Below, piece after piece: positions 1-7,545 of a DNA stretch of 64,000 nt; position 1 is the stretch's first letter, and every line of letters begins with the position of its first letter. Under the pieces are notes generated by a model that worked only from the letters and a program-made list of their open reading frames with translations, was not told where the DNA came from and searched no databases. This DNA is from CBDFKU01 sp965248975 (GTDB lineage Bacteria; Chloroflexota; Dehalococcoidia; Lucifugimonadales; JAGWBF01). The stretch covers positions 1 to 64,000 of the forward strand of contig CBDFKU010000011.1 in NCBI GenBank assembly GCA_965248975.1, in the 5' to 3' direction. A program made the position numbers and the translations under genes.

Positions 1-257
1 CCCGCTATCCGCGCCTTGCTTCTCGCAACCTTGACCAGGCTGGGCGAGACGTCTATTCCCACCACAGCCATACCGGCCTGCGCCACCGGCACGCTCACCC
101 GTCCGGTTCCACAACCCAACTCCAGCACTGGCCCGCCCGACGCTACCGCCTGCTCCACGTAAAAGAAGATGTCCTCAGTTAAGTACGCGTAGACCCGATC
201 GTAGGTGTCAGCCCACGTCGAATCGCGGTTTTGAGAGGTGGGCTGTCGTTTACTCAT
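1..257 (-). CDS. Class I SAM-dependent methyltransferase (partial)
   Basis: The first 85 residues of a methyltransferase are present; the C-terminus lies beyond the left edge of the window. The glycine-rich SAM-binding motif I is clear (VLELGCGTGRVSVPVA, about residues 46-61) and the motif II acidic residue follows in VVGIDVS. The region before motif I (YDRVYAYLTEDIFFYVEQA) is the usual N-terminal helical cap. The substrate cannot be judged from this part. The ATG at 257 is the first start in frame, but no strong ribosome binding site precedes it. Confidence 0.8.
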   Translation of the reverse strand, partial: MSKRQPTSQNRDSTWADTYDRVYAYLTEDIFFYVEQAVASGGPVLELGCGTGRVSVPVAQAGMAVVGIDVSPSLVKVARSKARIA

Positions 258-480
258 GTGAGCACAGCACTGCAATTGCCAGTCGACCACAGCTTCTAGT
301 CCATCCCCGGCGAGAGGACGGTGGCACTGACGGTCTCGTCGTAGAGAATACAGGCCCTTTACTAGCAGAACGACGAAGATTCTCCAGGATATGCGACAGA
401 GACCTTCGAGTTATCGCGGCCGAGAAGGGATCATTTAATATAAGGGAGGTGGCCTTGGTCTACAAGCTGCTCTTTTGCCT

Positions 481-924
481 CTATCCTCTTTGCTTCCCAG
501 GCACGAACTTCATCGAAAGGGAGTTCACACAATGACGATTGTTGGTTGCGGTAAAGCCTTCTCCGAAGAATACGTGGCCCAGATGGCCGCCGCAGTTAAC
601 ACACTCGATCTCCGTTCGCTCACCATCGGGATCGGGTAAGTGGTTCACGGCTCCTGGTATCTCCTGATCAAACGCCGGCCAACCACAATGAGCGTCAAAC
701 TTGTCAGCAGAGCGATAAAGTTCGGCGTTACATCGCCGGCAAGTATAGATGCCTTCCTCATAAAAGTCGTCGTACTCCCCGGTGAAGGGCGGCTCGGTTC
801 CTTTCGATTCGATCACGTATCGCTCCTCCGCCGAAAGCGGATTGTAGTTTGAGTCGTCTATGTTCAATCTTAGCCTCGCATTACCGGTTCCACTCTGCAC
901 CGGGTCAATCCCTCTTGTAACCAA
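481..924 (-). CDS. msrB: Peptide-methionine (R)-S-oxide reductase
   Basis: Reduces methionine-R-sulfoxide in proteins or free methionine in the cytoplasm, using thioredoxin. All family marks are visible in 147 residues: two zinc CxxC pairs (C62/C65 and C108/C111), the CGWPAF motif with C80, GHVF, and the catalytic cysteine C132 in RHCVNS. The open frame starts with TTG at 924; the first 20 or so residues look non-conserved, and a TTG at codon 20 preceded by GAGG is an equally plausible start. It stands alone, facing away from the neighbouring recombinase debris. Confidence 0.93.
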   Translation of the reverse strand: MVTRGIDPVQSGTGNARLRLNIDDSNYNPLSAEERYVIESKGTEPPFTGEYDDFYEEGIYTCRRCNAELYRSADKFDAHCGWPAFDQEIPGAVNHLPDPDGERTEIECVNCGGHLGHVFFGEGFTATNNRHCVNSLSMKFVPGKQRG

Positions 925-1156
925 GAAGGGGCCGGTTTAATTAGCCGAGTTCGCCTCGAGAGGGCCGTGTGCCGTCCAAAACCAAGTCCTTCTGGTGCGA
1001 CTCGTTCAATGGGTTTCCTCAGCTTTCGCTGAAGACCTTCCATTTTGGAACACCAAATCCTGAGTTCAATTTACCATTTGTCGGGAGAAGATTACAGTAC
1101 CAACGCCTGGTTGAGCTAGCGGCGGCGAGTAACGACTCTATATAGAGCCGTTACTC

Positions 1157-1325
1157 TCACAACACACCCGATTCCCCGTTAAGAACTTCGGCCAGTGTCC
1201 GGTAGTCCAAGGCCTGATGGCGCCCTTTGGGTGTTGTAGAAGCGAAAGTAGTCGTCGAGCCCGGCCTTGGCGCCCCGCCCGTTGGAGTAGGCTCTCATGT
1301 ACACCTCTACTGCTCCCGATAATAG
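1157..1325 (-). pseudogene. IS3-family transposase (orfB) C-terminal fragment, frameshifted
   Basis: Reading leftwards from about 1325, the frame gives AVEVYMRAYSNG and GLDDYFRFYNTQR, the typical end of an IS3 orfB integrase domain. At about 1220-1225 the reading shifts by one base and continues as HQALDYRTLAEVLNG to a TGA at 1157-1159. This matches the usual RPHQALGYRTPAEV ending. Only the last 50 or so residues remain. It abuts the serine recombinase remnant at about 1310-1325. Confidence 0.75.
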
Positions 1326-1666
1326 CGGTGGCCACTCGTGTATGTCTGGGCCCACATGGGCATCAGGCAGTGGGCGCACCTGATCAGGCCCTTCAGGAGG
1401 TATTCTCGCTCCGGTCTGGAGTCCAGGGTCTCTGACCTGCCCGAGTTTCTCTTGAGCGCATCCTGGACAGTGAGGAATACCTCCTCGGACACCGTGGACT
1501 CATGGGCGCGTAATCCCTGTTGGTTCAGGGTTGACGCGAGCTGGGAGAGGGTCACCGTACGCGAGGCGTATCGACGTAACAGTTCTGGGGACACCGACCC
1601 ATCGTCTTGACATTCGTTGGCTTTGTCGTAAAGATATTGTGGTCCGCATAGCGGCATAGGAAGCAA
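1307..1666 (-). pseudogene. Large serine recombinase remnant (internal deletion)
   Basis: A 119-residue frame holds two separate parts of a large serine recombinase. LRRYASRTVTLSQLASTLNQ is the helical part after the catalytic domain, and HESTVSEEVFLTVQDAL plus YLLKGLIRCAHC is the recombinase domain and zinc ribbon. The stretch that should lie between them (normally about 30-40 residues around the IVxILxNPxYxG region) is missing, so the fusion at QGLRAHES marks a deletion. The N-terminal catalytic domain is absent, and the zinc ribbon stops after its first CxxC, where IS3 sequence begins. Not functional. Confidence 0.75.
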
Positions 1667-1677
1667 CGGAGGGGTGT

Positions 1678-2688
1678 ATGGAAGTTACCGGATTGAGCCT
1701 TGGCAGCCGTCGTGGGGGCGACGATGAAGAGATCGTCGTGGTGGCTCGGCGGGCCGACGAGCTGGGTTACGACTCCATATGGGTCGGCGAGTCTTGGGAG
1801 AGGGACGCCTTTACCGTACTGACCATGATAGCCTGCAACACCAAGAGGATTCGACTGGGCACCGGTATCGCGACTGTCTTTAGCCGCACCCCATCTCTGC
1901 TGGCCCAGAGCATAGCTTCACTGGACGAGATCTCCAAGGGTCGCGCTGTGCTCGGCCTGGGCACAAGCGGTAAGCGGGTCATCGAGGGTTGGCACGGTGT
2001 CAAGTATGAGGGGCCACTCCAACGCACCCGGGAGTACATAGAGATCATCCGTCTGGCCCTCTCCGGGGAAAGGGTAAATTACCAGGGGCGCTTTTTTCAG
2101 CTACAACGCTTTCGGCTGCTGGTCCCGTCTGTGCAGGAGCGAATACCCATATTCGTCGCGTCGCTGGGGCCTAAGAACCTCGCCCTGACCGGAGAGCTGG
2201 CCGACGGCTGGCTTCCGACCTGGGTCAACGCGGATCACCTGCCGGAAATGAGACAACGTGTCGAGGATGGGGCGAAAGGAGCGGGCCGCGTCACGGCCGA
2301 GCTGACCATGGCCCCTCAAATGCCCGCTTTCGTCGGCCGAAACCGGGATGAAATGGCGATGGGAGAGGGCCTGATAAGGGACCACATGGCCTACTATGTC
2401 GGTGGCATGGGGAACTACTACGACGAGCTGTTCAAGCGATATGGTTGGGGCGAAGAGTCCGGATTGATCCGGGAAGCCTGGGCCAACAATGAACGTGAGA
2501 AAGCGGCTTCCTTGATCACCCAGGACATGCTGGATAAACTGACGATACTGGGTGACGCCGAAGAGTGTCGCGATAAGCTGAGGAACTTCCGGGAAAAGGG
2601 CGCCGACATCCCGGTCATTTTCCCTCCCCACAAGTGCCCTCTGGACTCGCAGCTGGCTACTGTGGAGGCCCTGGCGCCCAGAAGCTAG
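1678..2688 (+). CDS. LLM-class flavin-dependent (F420-type) oxidoreductase
   Basis: A 336-residue TIM-barrel enzyme of the luciferase-like monooxygenase superfamily. The family signatures are ADELGYDSIWVGESW near residue 30, a TGIATVFSRTPSLLAQ segment, GRAVLGLGTSG, and LTGELADGWLPTWV. The last part ends with a CRDKLRNFREKGADIPVIFP strand typical of F420-dependent members. A strong ribosome binding site (GGAGGGG) precedes the ATG. It reads in the same direction as the kinase/phosphatase pair that starts 17 bases downstream, so all three may share a transcript. The substrate is unknown; two related genes lie at 43.6 and 58.7 kb. Confidence 0.88.
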   Translation: MEVTGLSLGSRRGGDDEEIVVVARRADELGYDSIWVGESWERDAFTVLTMIACNTKRIRLGTGIATVFSRTPSLLAQSIASLDEISKGRAVLGLGTSGKRVIEGWHGVKYEGPLQRTREYIEIIRLALSGERVNYQGRFFQLQRFRLLVPSVQERIPIFVASLGPKNLALTGELADGWLPTWVNADHLPEMRQRVEDGAKGAGRVTAELTMAPQMPAFVGRNRDEMAMGEGLIRDHMAYYVGGMGNYYDELFKRYGWGEESGLIREAWANNEREKAASLITQDMLDKLTILGDAEECRDKLRNFREKGADIPVIFPPHKCPLDSQLATVEALAPRS

Positions 2689-2705
2689 GATCTTGGTAGG
2701 AAACC

Positions 2706-3746
2706 GTGTTGGAGCAGGTCCAGTTAGAAAGATACGTCTTGGAAGGGGTCCTGGGCTCCGGCTCGGACTATCAGGTCCACGCGGCGAAGGACATCCAAAC
2801 GGGATTCGATGTGGTCCTCAAGAGGCCCAATCCCGACTACATCGCCAGGAAGCTGCACGACGGGGTCGACCGTCTGAGCGAGCAGCTAATCGACATTCAC
2901 CGGTCCATGGGGGACTCCCTGGTCCACGTTGCGAAAATGGTGGGATATACCGAGGTCACCCGCCATGACCGATATTTCGGGGACTCCTTTACCGAGAGCT
3001 ATCGGGTCCTGGTTAACGAGAGGGCCCCGGGGCTCCCCCTCGTCGGCGACATAAGGGATAAGTTCAAGGGGGTCCCCGTCGGCCTGGTCCATAACCTCTT
3101 CGCCCTGTTCCCCCTGGCCCCCCACTCTATGCAGGGATACTTCGGTATCCAGCAGCAAGTCATGGACGTCGAAGAGGCGTTCAACCGGTCCGGTTACCTC
3201 CTGCTGGATCTCCGGCCGCAGAACGTATACTTCGACCCTCGGGATGGCAGGATAACGGTGATTGACATCGGGACAATCCCCTCCCAGGGGGCCGTTTCTC
3301 AAGGTGGGGTAAGCCTCGGAGGGCAGGCCACGGATATCCACAACTTTTTTGCCGAGGTGTTCAGGTTCTATGTCACCCCCAGTGACCCTCCGTCCGATGC
3401 GGCCGCCTACGGAGCGCCCGCCGGTATGAGGAGCGTACCGGATTTCCACCAGCAGATGGCCATGCTCATCGATGGCTTTTCGATGATGGAGGACCGGCGT
3501 CTCCGGGACGCCGCGGTGGCCATCCTGGAGAAAATCCGGAAGCGGGCCTACAGCTCCTTCGCGGAGTTTCGGGGAGACTTCGGACGGTACCTGGGTTTGT
3601 TGGAGGAGAGGATGCGGTACCACGCCGGTAACGACGGAACGATTACCGAGTGGAAGAGGGCGGTGGAGCTTCTGTTCGACGGACACTGGAAAGGGTACCT
3701 CTTCGACCCGTCCGTAGATCTACAGGGTTACGCGGTTAGTACATGA
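2706..3746 (+). CDS. Divergent Hanks-type serine/threonine protein kinase
   Basis: 346 residues starting at a GTG. Kinase landmarks can be placed: a glycine-rich loop LGSGSDYQV (16-24), the ATP-anchoring lysine in VVLKRP (K39), a catalytic loop LDLRPQNVYF with D168 and N173 in place of the usual HRDLKPxN, and DIG (D187) in place of DFG. No transmembrane segment or sensor domain is evident, so it is probably cytoplasmic. The stop overlaps the start of a PP2C phosphatase (ATGA), which implies coupled translation and a reversible phosphorylation switch. The long insert between the N and C lobes (about 85-160) is unusual. Substrates are unknown. Confidence 0.8.
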   Translation: MLEQVQLERYVLEGVLGSGSDYQVHAAKDIQTGFDVVLKRPNPDYIARKLHDGVDRLSEQLIDIHRSMGDSLVHVAKMVGYTEVTRHDRYFGDSFTESYRVLVNERAPGLPLVGDIRDKFKGVPVGLVHNLFALFPLAPHSMQGYFGIQQQVMDVEEAFNRSGYLLLDLRPQNVYFDPRDGRITVIDIGTIPSQGAVSQGGVSLGGQATDIHNFFAEVFRFYVTPSDPPSDAAAYGAPAGMRSVPDFHQQMAMLIDGFSMMEDRRLRDAAVAILEKIRKRAYSSFAEFRGDFGRYLGLLEERMRYHAGNDGTITEWKRAVELLFDGHWKGYLFDPSVDLQGYAVST

Positions 3747-4402
3747 ACAACGGCAAAGCGGCAGCCTTTCAGGACAACTCGGTCCACGGAGAGGACTGCT
3801 TCCTTATCCGTGAGTTGAGTGACTCTTCGTACCTGGACGCCGTGCTGGACGGTGTAACCCAGTGCGGGGGTGAGTACGCCGCCCGTTTCACCGCCGATGT
3901 CCTGTGGAACACCCAAATAGAGGGTCTGGAGGCGCTCCTGGAGGCCCTGGAAGGAGCGGCGCGGAGTTTGTTCGAACGTGGGAGAGGACGAAACCTGCTC
4001 ACTACCGTCTCCGTCGCCTTGAAGCTGGGGGATGATTTACACGTAGTGAACGTGGGCGACAGCCCCGTGTACCTTGTGCGAGCGGGCGTAGTGGAGGAGC
4101 TAACCGCCATCGGGAGGCCCGGGCTTCTGACCGGTCTGGTCGGTGGCATGCTGGGGCTCCGCCAGGAGTTCACCTACCACCACAGGCAGTCAACCCTTCG
4201 ATCTGGAGACAGGCTCGTCCTGGCCACCGACGGCCTCGTCAACAACATGCCGACAGAGGAGTTTGGGAGCGTTGTTAGCGGTGCCTCATCGCCCGATTAT
4301 GCGGTAGCGGCGATCAAGAGGATGCTTGAAGAGAAGGCAGGTGCTCCCGACTTCTATCTGAGCAGGAAAGACGACCAGACGGCAGTCATCCGTTACCTTT
4401 AA
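3743..4402 (+). CDS. PP2C-family serine/threonine protein phosphatase
   Basis: 219 residues of the metal-dependent PPM/PP2C fold. Acidic metal ligands are visible in DAVLDGVTQCGGE (D36 region), in LVLATDGLVNN, and in the C-terminal KDDQTAVI. VVNVGDSPVYLVR is the characteristic core strand pair. The start overlaps the kinase stop by four bases (ATGA). The natural reading is that it reverses phosphorylation by the upstream kinase, although no substrate is encoded nearby. It is a little shorter than typical PP2C proteins (about 240 residues). Confidence 0.85.
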   Translation: MNNGKAAAFQDNSVHGEDCFLIRELSDSSYLDAVLDGVTQCGGEYAARFTADVLWNTQIEGLEALLEALEGAARSLFERGRGRNLLTTVSVALKLGDDLHVVNVGDSPVYLVRAGVVEELTAIGRPGLLTGLVGGMLGLRQEFTYHHRQSTLRSGDRLVLATDGLVNNMPTEEFGSVVSGASSPDYAVAAIKRMLEEKAGAPDFYLSRKDDQTAVIRYL

Positions 4403-4460
4403 TAACAGGCATTGATAGGGCCTAGATTAATGCGACCGACCCAGGGATACCACGGGGACG

Positions 4461-4838
4461 CTAGGAATAAGCCGCGTACAGCCCTCCGACTATCAGTCCG
4501 AACAGCAGGTGCACTACGAAAAAGCTCGCAGCGGTCTCGATAGAGTAGTTCATGGCGAAGGGGCCGGGTCGCCGGAGCTCCCTGGAGCGCATCAAGGGAT
4601 GAATCTCACCCACTAGGGCTAGTCCGCCGCCGGCCATCAGCCAATGAATGAACCCGATGAGAACTCCCCAGCCAAGCACCGACTTGTCTCCCGGCTCGAA
4701 GAAGGGAACGAAAAGGGCGGCGTAGATAAAACCGAACATGGCCACTACGATGCCGTGGGTTATTGCGCCGGTCACATAGACCATCGAATCGCTGCCCCGG
4801 GGCGTCACCATGGTACCAAGCAGATGGAACAGATCCAT
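4461..4838 (-). CDS. Small integral membrane protein, probably truncated at its N-terminus
   Basis: 125 residues with three or four hydrophobic segments (about 20-45, 52-75, 98-122). The sequence begins MDLFHLLGTMV, which in similar membrane proteins follows a first transmembrane helix that is missing here. In frame, a TAA lies three codons upstream of the ATG, and the IS3-like element begins only about 20 bases further on. The simplest reading is that the mobile element removed the first helix and promoter. Function unknown; it may be a dead fragment. Confidence 0.5.
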   Translation of the reverse strand: MDLFHLLGTMVTPRGSDSMVYVTGAITHGIVVAMFGFIYAALFVPFFEPGDKSVLGWGVLIGFIHWLMAGGGLALVGEIHPLMRSRELRRPGPFAMNYSIETAASFFVVHLLFGLIVGGLYAAYS

Positions 4839-4971
4839 CCGCTGTTAGCAACCAGCAAAAGTGGGACACATTGGGACCCGAGAGATCAGGTGCTGGATGG
4901 GGGTCTGGTGAGCTCTCTGAGGGCCCTGTTATAGCGTCTGCGGTTTTGGATGGTTTTGGCCTTCACCTCCT

Positions 4972-5167
4972 TGTATCTTGGTTTGGGTGTGTAACAATCA
5001 CTTCACTTAGGTGGATCGGGGTGCGGCAGACCGGTTTCTCCTTGGTTATGGAAGACCGCCAGAAAGCGAGGGTCGCCGCACCCCTTCCGAATAGAGCCCG
5101 AACAGTTGCCTGGGCCAACCAAGCCCGCATCTTGCAAGGACGGGCCAATAATTCGCAGGAGGTGCTC
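4972..5167 (+). ncRNA. Putative IS110 bridge RNA
   Basis: This leader between the left end and the recombinase start folds into two stem-loops. The first is closed by 5018-5027 with 5075-5084 (10 perfect pairs). Its loop carries CTCCT (5038-5042), equal to the left target plus core, and CAGAAAG (5060-5066), complementary to core plus right target. The second is closed by GCCCG 5096-5100 with CGGGC 5141-5145 and has an inner hairpin 5112-5115/5123-5126. It carries ACAGTTGC (5102-5109), equal to the element's right end plus the first core base, and TGCAAG (5133-5138), complementary to core plus left end with one G-T wobble. The order target loop then donor loop is that known for IS621. Exact RNA ends are not known. 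Confidence 0.72.
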
Positions 5168-6130
5168 GTGGAGCAAGAATCGATCTACGTAGGCATTGAT
5201 GTAGCCAAGGCCCAGGTGGACGTCGCAGTCCGTCCTACGGACGACAGATGGGAGGTTTCCCATGACGAGACAGGAGTCCGGCAGCTGGTCTCCCAGCTGA
5301 AGGCCCTTGAACCGGTCATGGTGTTGCTGGAGGCTTCGGGCGGCTTGGAAGTGCCGCTGGTGGCTGCCTTGGCAGCCGACGCGGTGCCTGTGGTCGTCGT
5401 CAACCCCCGCCAGGTGCGGGACTTCGCCAGGGCCACCGGGAAGCTGGCCAAGACCGACGCTCTGGACGCGGCGGTTCTGGCTCACTTCGCCGAAGCGGTT
5501 CGTCCACCCGTGCGCCCTCTGCGAGACGCCGAGACCCAGGCCCTTAACTCCCTGGCTGCCCGCAGGCACCAGGTGATGACCATGCTGGTCTCGGAGAAGA
5601 ACCGCTTGAGCGCCGCCGCCATCGCCGTCCGTCCCCGCATCGAGGCCCACATTGCATGGCTGGAGCGAGAGCTGGACGACCTGGATGAGGGACTGCGGCA
5701 GACTCTCCGCCAGAGTCCCGTATGGCGAGAGAAGGATGACCTCCTGCGCACCGTTCCCGGCGTGGGAGAACAAGTCTCCATCTCTCTCCTGGCCTATCTG
5801 CCGGAGCTGGGCACGCTGGACCGCCGGCAGATCGCCGCCCTGGTAGGGGTGGCTCCCTTCAACCGGGACAGCGGCACCCTGCGGGGCAAACGCACCGTCT
5901 GGGGTGGACGCGCCCGCATCCGCGCCGCCCTGTACATGGGAGCGCTGGTTGCCAGTCGCTTCAACCCTGTTATCAGGGACTTCTACCAGCGGCTGCTGGC
6001 CGCTGGTAAGCCCAAGAAGCTGGCCCTCACAGCCTGCATGCGCAAGCTGCTCGTTATCCTCAACTCCATGCTCAAGCATCGCTCACCCTGGCGCGACCTG
6101 ACTCCGGCAGTCGCCGGTCATTCCTCTTGA
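5168..6130 (+). CDS. IS110-family RNA-guided recombinase (transposase)
   Basis: 320 residues from a GTG with a strong AGGAGGT ribosome binding site; an open frame extends further upstream but that part is the guide RNA region. The RuvC-like N-terminal domain shows the DEDD acidic residues in YVGIDVAK, LLEASGG and KTDALDA. The C-terminal Tnp domain has the APFNRDSGTLRGKR motif that carries the nucleophilic serine, preceded by a helix-hairpin-helix-like TVPGVGEQ. A coiled-coil linker lies between (about 150-200). All key residues are present, so the enzyme looks active. Confidence 0.95.
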   Translation: MEQESIYVGIDVAKAQVDVAVRPTDDRWEVSHDETGVRQLVSQLKALEPVMVLLEASGGLEVPLVAALAADAVPVVVVNPRQVRDFARATGKLAKTDALDAAVLAHFAEAVRPPVRPLRDAETQALNSLAARRHQVMTMLVSEKNRLSAAAIAVRPRIEAHIAWLERELDDLDEGLRQTLRQSPVWREKDDLLRTVPGVGEQVSISLLAYLPELGTLDRRQIAALVGVAPFNRDSGTLRGKRTVWGGRARIRAALYMGALVASRFNPVIRDFYQRLLAAGKPKKLALTACMRKLLVILNSMLKHRSPWRDLTPAVAGHSS

Positions 6131-7044
6131 CTTTCAAGACAGTTGCTTTCTGCGTTGTAGGATCTCTTGCCGTCTTCCCTTGAGCACGTCAGATGGTGTC
6201 ACGTTGGCCAGGGCCTTGTGATAGCGCCGGTAGTTGTAGTAGCTGACGAACGCCGCGATAGCCGCATCGAGGTCAGAGGGCAACTCATAGGGCACCTGGT
6301 TTACGTCCCGTTTGATGCTCTGGTGGTAGCGCTCCAGCTTCCCGTTGGTCTGAGGGTGGAAAGGGGTTGCCAGGATGTGCTTGATGCCAACCATACCCAG
6401 GTAGTCCCTGAATGCCCTCGAGACATAGCCCGGGCCGTTGTCACTCAGCAGCCTAGTGCGGTCTGTGACTGGAACTTGATCCATGCCGGTCCTGTCCACA
6501 GCATCCTGGACCACCTCGATGAAGGAGTCGGCCGTCATGTCTTCCTGGAGCCTGTGAGCCAGGATGAAGCGGGAGTAGTCGTCCATCACGGTCACCAGGT
6601 AGTAGTAGCCCCAACCTACTACCCTGAAGTAGGAGGCGTCGGTGGCCCACATCTGGTGAGGGCCTGTGGTCTTGCGGTGGTACTCCTTACCCGCGGCCAG
6701 CTTCATCTCAGGCCTCTTCACCAGACCCTCCCTGCTCAGGATACGGTAGACACTCGACTCTGAGACACTGAAGCCCTGGTTGTCGGTGATCCACGCGGCC
6801 AGCTGACGGCAGCTCAGCTCCGGCATCTCTCTGGCTGCTGCGAGAACTGAGCGTTCTTCCCGAATGCTGAGACGGTTCCACGGGGGCTTGCCGCCTCCTG
6901 CATGGTCCTCAAGTCCTTGTTGGTCCTGGCGTCTGAGCCACCGGTAGTAGGTGCTCTTAGGGATACCCAACTCGCTGAGGGCCTTTCGTTTAGGGAGGGG
7001 AGACGAGGCTACTTCGGTAAGTACTTCTGCCTTCTCCACGGCGC

Positions 7045-7452
7045 TCATCCGCTGGTACCGGTAGCTTCCTGGGGCATGGGGATGGCCGTTTTTTTGAGAC
7101 GGTACGCCTCCAGCGACAGATCGGCCACTAGCTCCTTGAGCTCCCCGTTCTCTCTCTTGAGCTGCCCTACCTCATGCTGAGTGGCGTCCCGCATCGTGTC
7201 GCGGGTCAACCTCTCCTTGCCCGCCTCCATGAACTCTTTGGTCCACGAGTAGTAGGAGTGGGGCTTGATCCCCTCCCGCCGGCACAGGTCGTTGACTGTG
7301 ACCTCGCGGCGGAAGCCCTCCAGAACAATTCGGATCTTCTCTTCGGGGGTGTACTTACGTCGGGTAGCCGCCTTCACCGTGCGAACGAAGGACCTCGTCT
7401 CCGCGCTCCGTTCCTCGGCGGCCTCTGCTTTGTCTACGTCTGACTGGGACAC
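7045..7452 (-). CDS. IS3 orfA, helix-turn-helix transposase subunit
   Basis: 135 residues. The HTH_Tnp_1-type domain is RRKYTPEEKIRIVLEGFRRE, then VNDLCRREGIKPHSYYSW, and a leucine-rich coiled coil follows (VGQLKRENGELKELVADLSL). This is the DNA-binding partner of the downstream integrase frame and its stop overlaps that start (ATGA). The terminal inverted repeat lies about 85 bases upstream of its start. Confidence 0.88.
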   Translation of the reverse strand: MSQSDVDKAEAAEERSAETRSFVRTVKAATRRKYTPEEKIRIVLEGFRREVTVNDLCRREGIKPHSYYSWTKEFMEAGKERLTRDTMRDATQHEVGQLKRENGELKELVADLSLEAYRLKKTAIPMPQEATGTSG

Positions 7453-7545
7453 ATCTGCTCCTTTCTGTGGGTAACTCTACCCTCACTTCAGGAGCTCTCG
7501 CCACCCTCCAAACTCTCGGGTTTTCTTACCCTCCGATGTGTCCCA

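Larger units (their letters stand above)
4972..6145 (+). mobile_element. IS110-family insertion sequence
   Basis: The limits are deduced by restoring the interrupted IS3 orfB reading frame. Joining the sequence up to 4971 with that from 6148 regenerates the codons for QRRKEVKAK. A CT dinucleotide lies at both junctions (4970-4971 and 6146-6147), the core expected for IS110 recombination, and there is no terminal inverted repeat or target duplication. The element is about 1.17 kb: a 196-base non-coding left end, the recombinase gene, and only 15 bases after its stop. Confidence 0.82.
4886..7048 (-). pseudogene. IS3 orfB DDE transposase, split by IS110
   Basis: The N-terminal 301 or so residues (6146-7048) carry an HTH-like region and the rve integrase core, with the acidic residues in MWATDASYF, LSDNGPGY and HPQTNGKLERYH. 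The frame then runs into IS110 sequence after ILQRRK and stops at 6134. The missing C-terminus is found at 4886-4971 on the other side of the IS110 element (EVKAKTIQNRRRYNRALREL, then a TGA at 4886-4888). The restored protein would be about 328 residues. The start overlaps the orfA stop as ATGA, so it is translated by coupling rather than by the frameshift used in many IS3 elements. Confidence 0.85.
4862..7545. mobile_element. IS3-like insertion sequence, interrupted by an IS110 element
   Basis: Terminal inverted repeats TGGGACACAT (4862-4871) and ATGTGTCCCA (7536-7545) bound two transposase genes read leftwards, and the ends fit the TG...CA rule of IS3. Weaker similarity between the two ends extends outward (CAGCAAAAG against CAGCGATAA). 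Removing the IS110 insert leaves about 1.5 kb, a normal IS3 length. No matching target duplication is seen: the left flank is a truncated membrane gene and the right flank a truncated integrase. Sequence has therefore been lost or rearranged on at least one side. Confidence 0.8.

Noticed and set aside
2101..2631. Long open frames on the opposite strand of many genes (for example opposite the LLM, kinase and IS110 genes)
   Set aside because: They are shadows of high-GC coding sequence: no family motifs, no ribosome binding sites, and a real gene on the other strand.
4763..5167. Longer IS110 recombinase start at 4763
   Set aside because: That part covers the IS3 end and the guide RNA region; the family N-terminus (YVGIDVAK) and the ribosome binding site fix the start at 5168.
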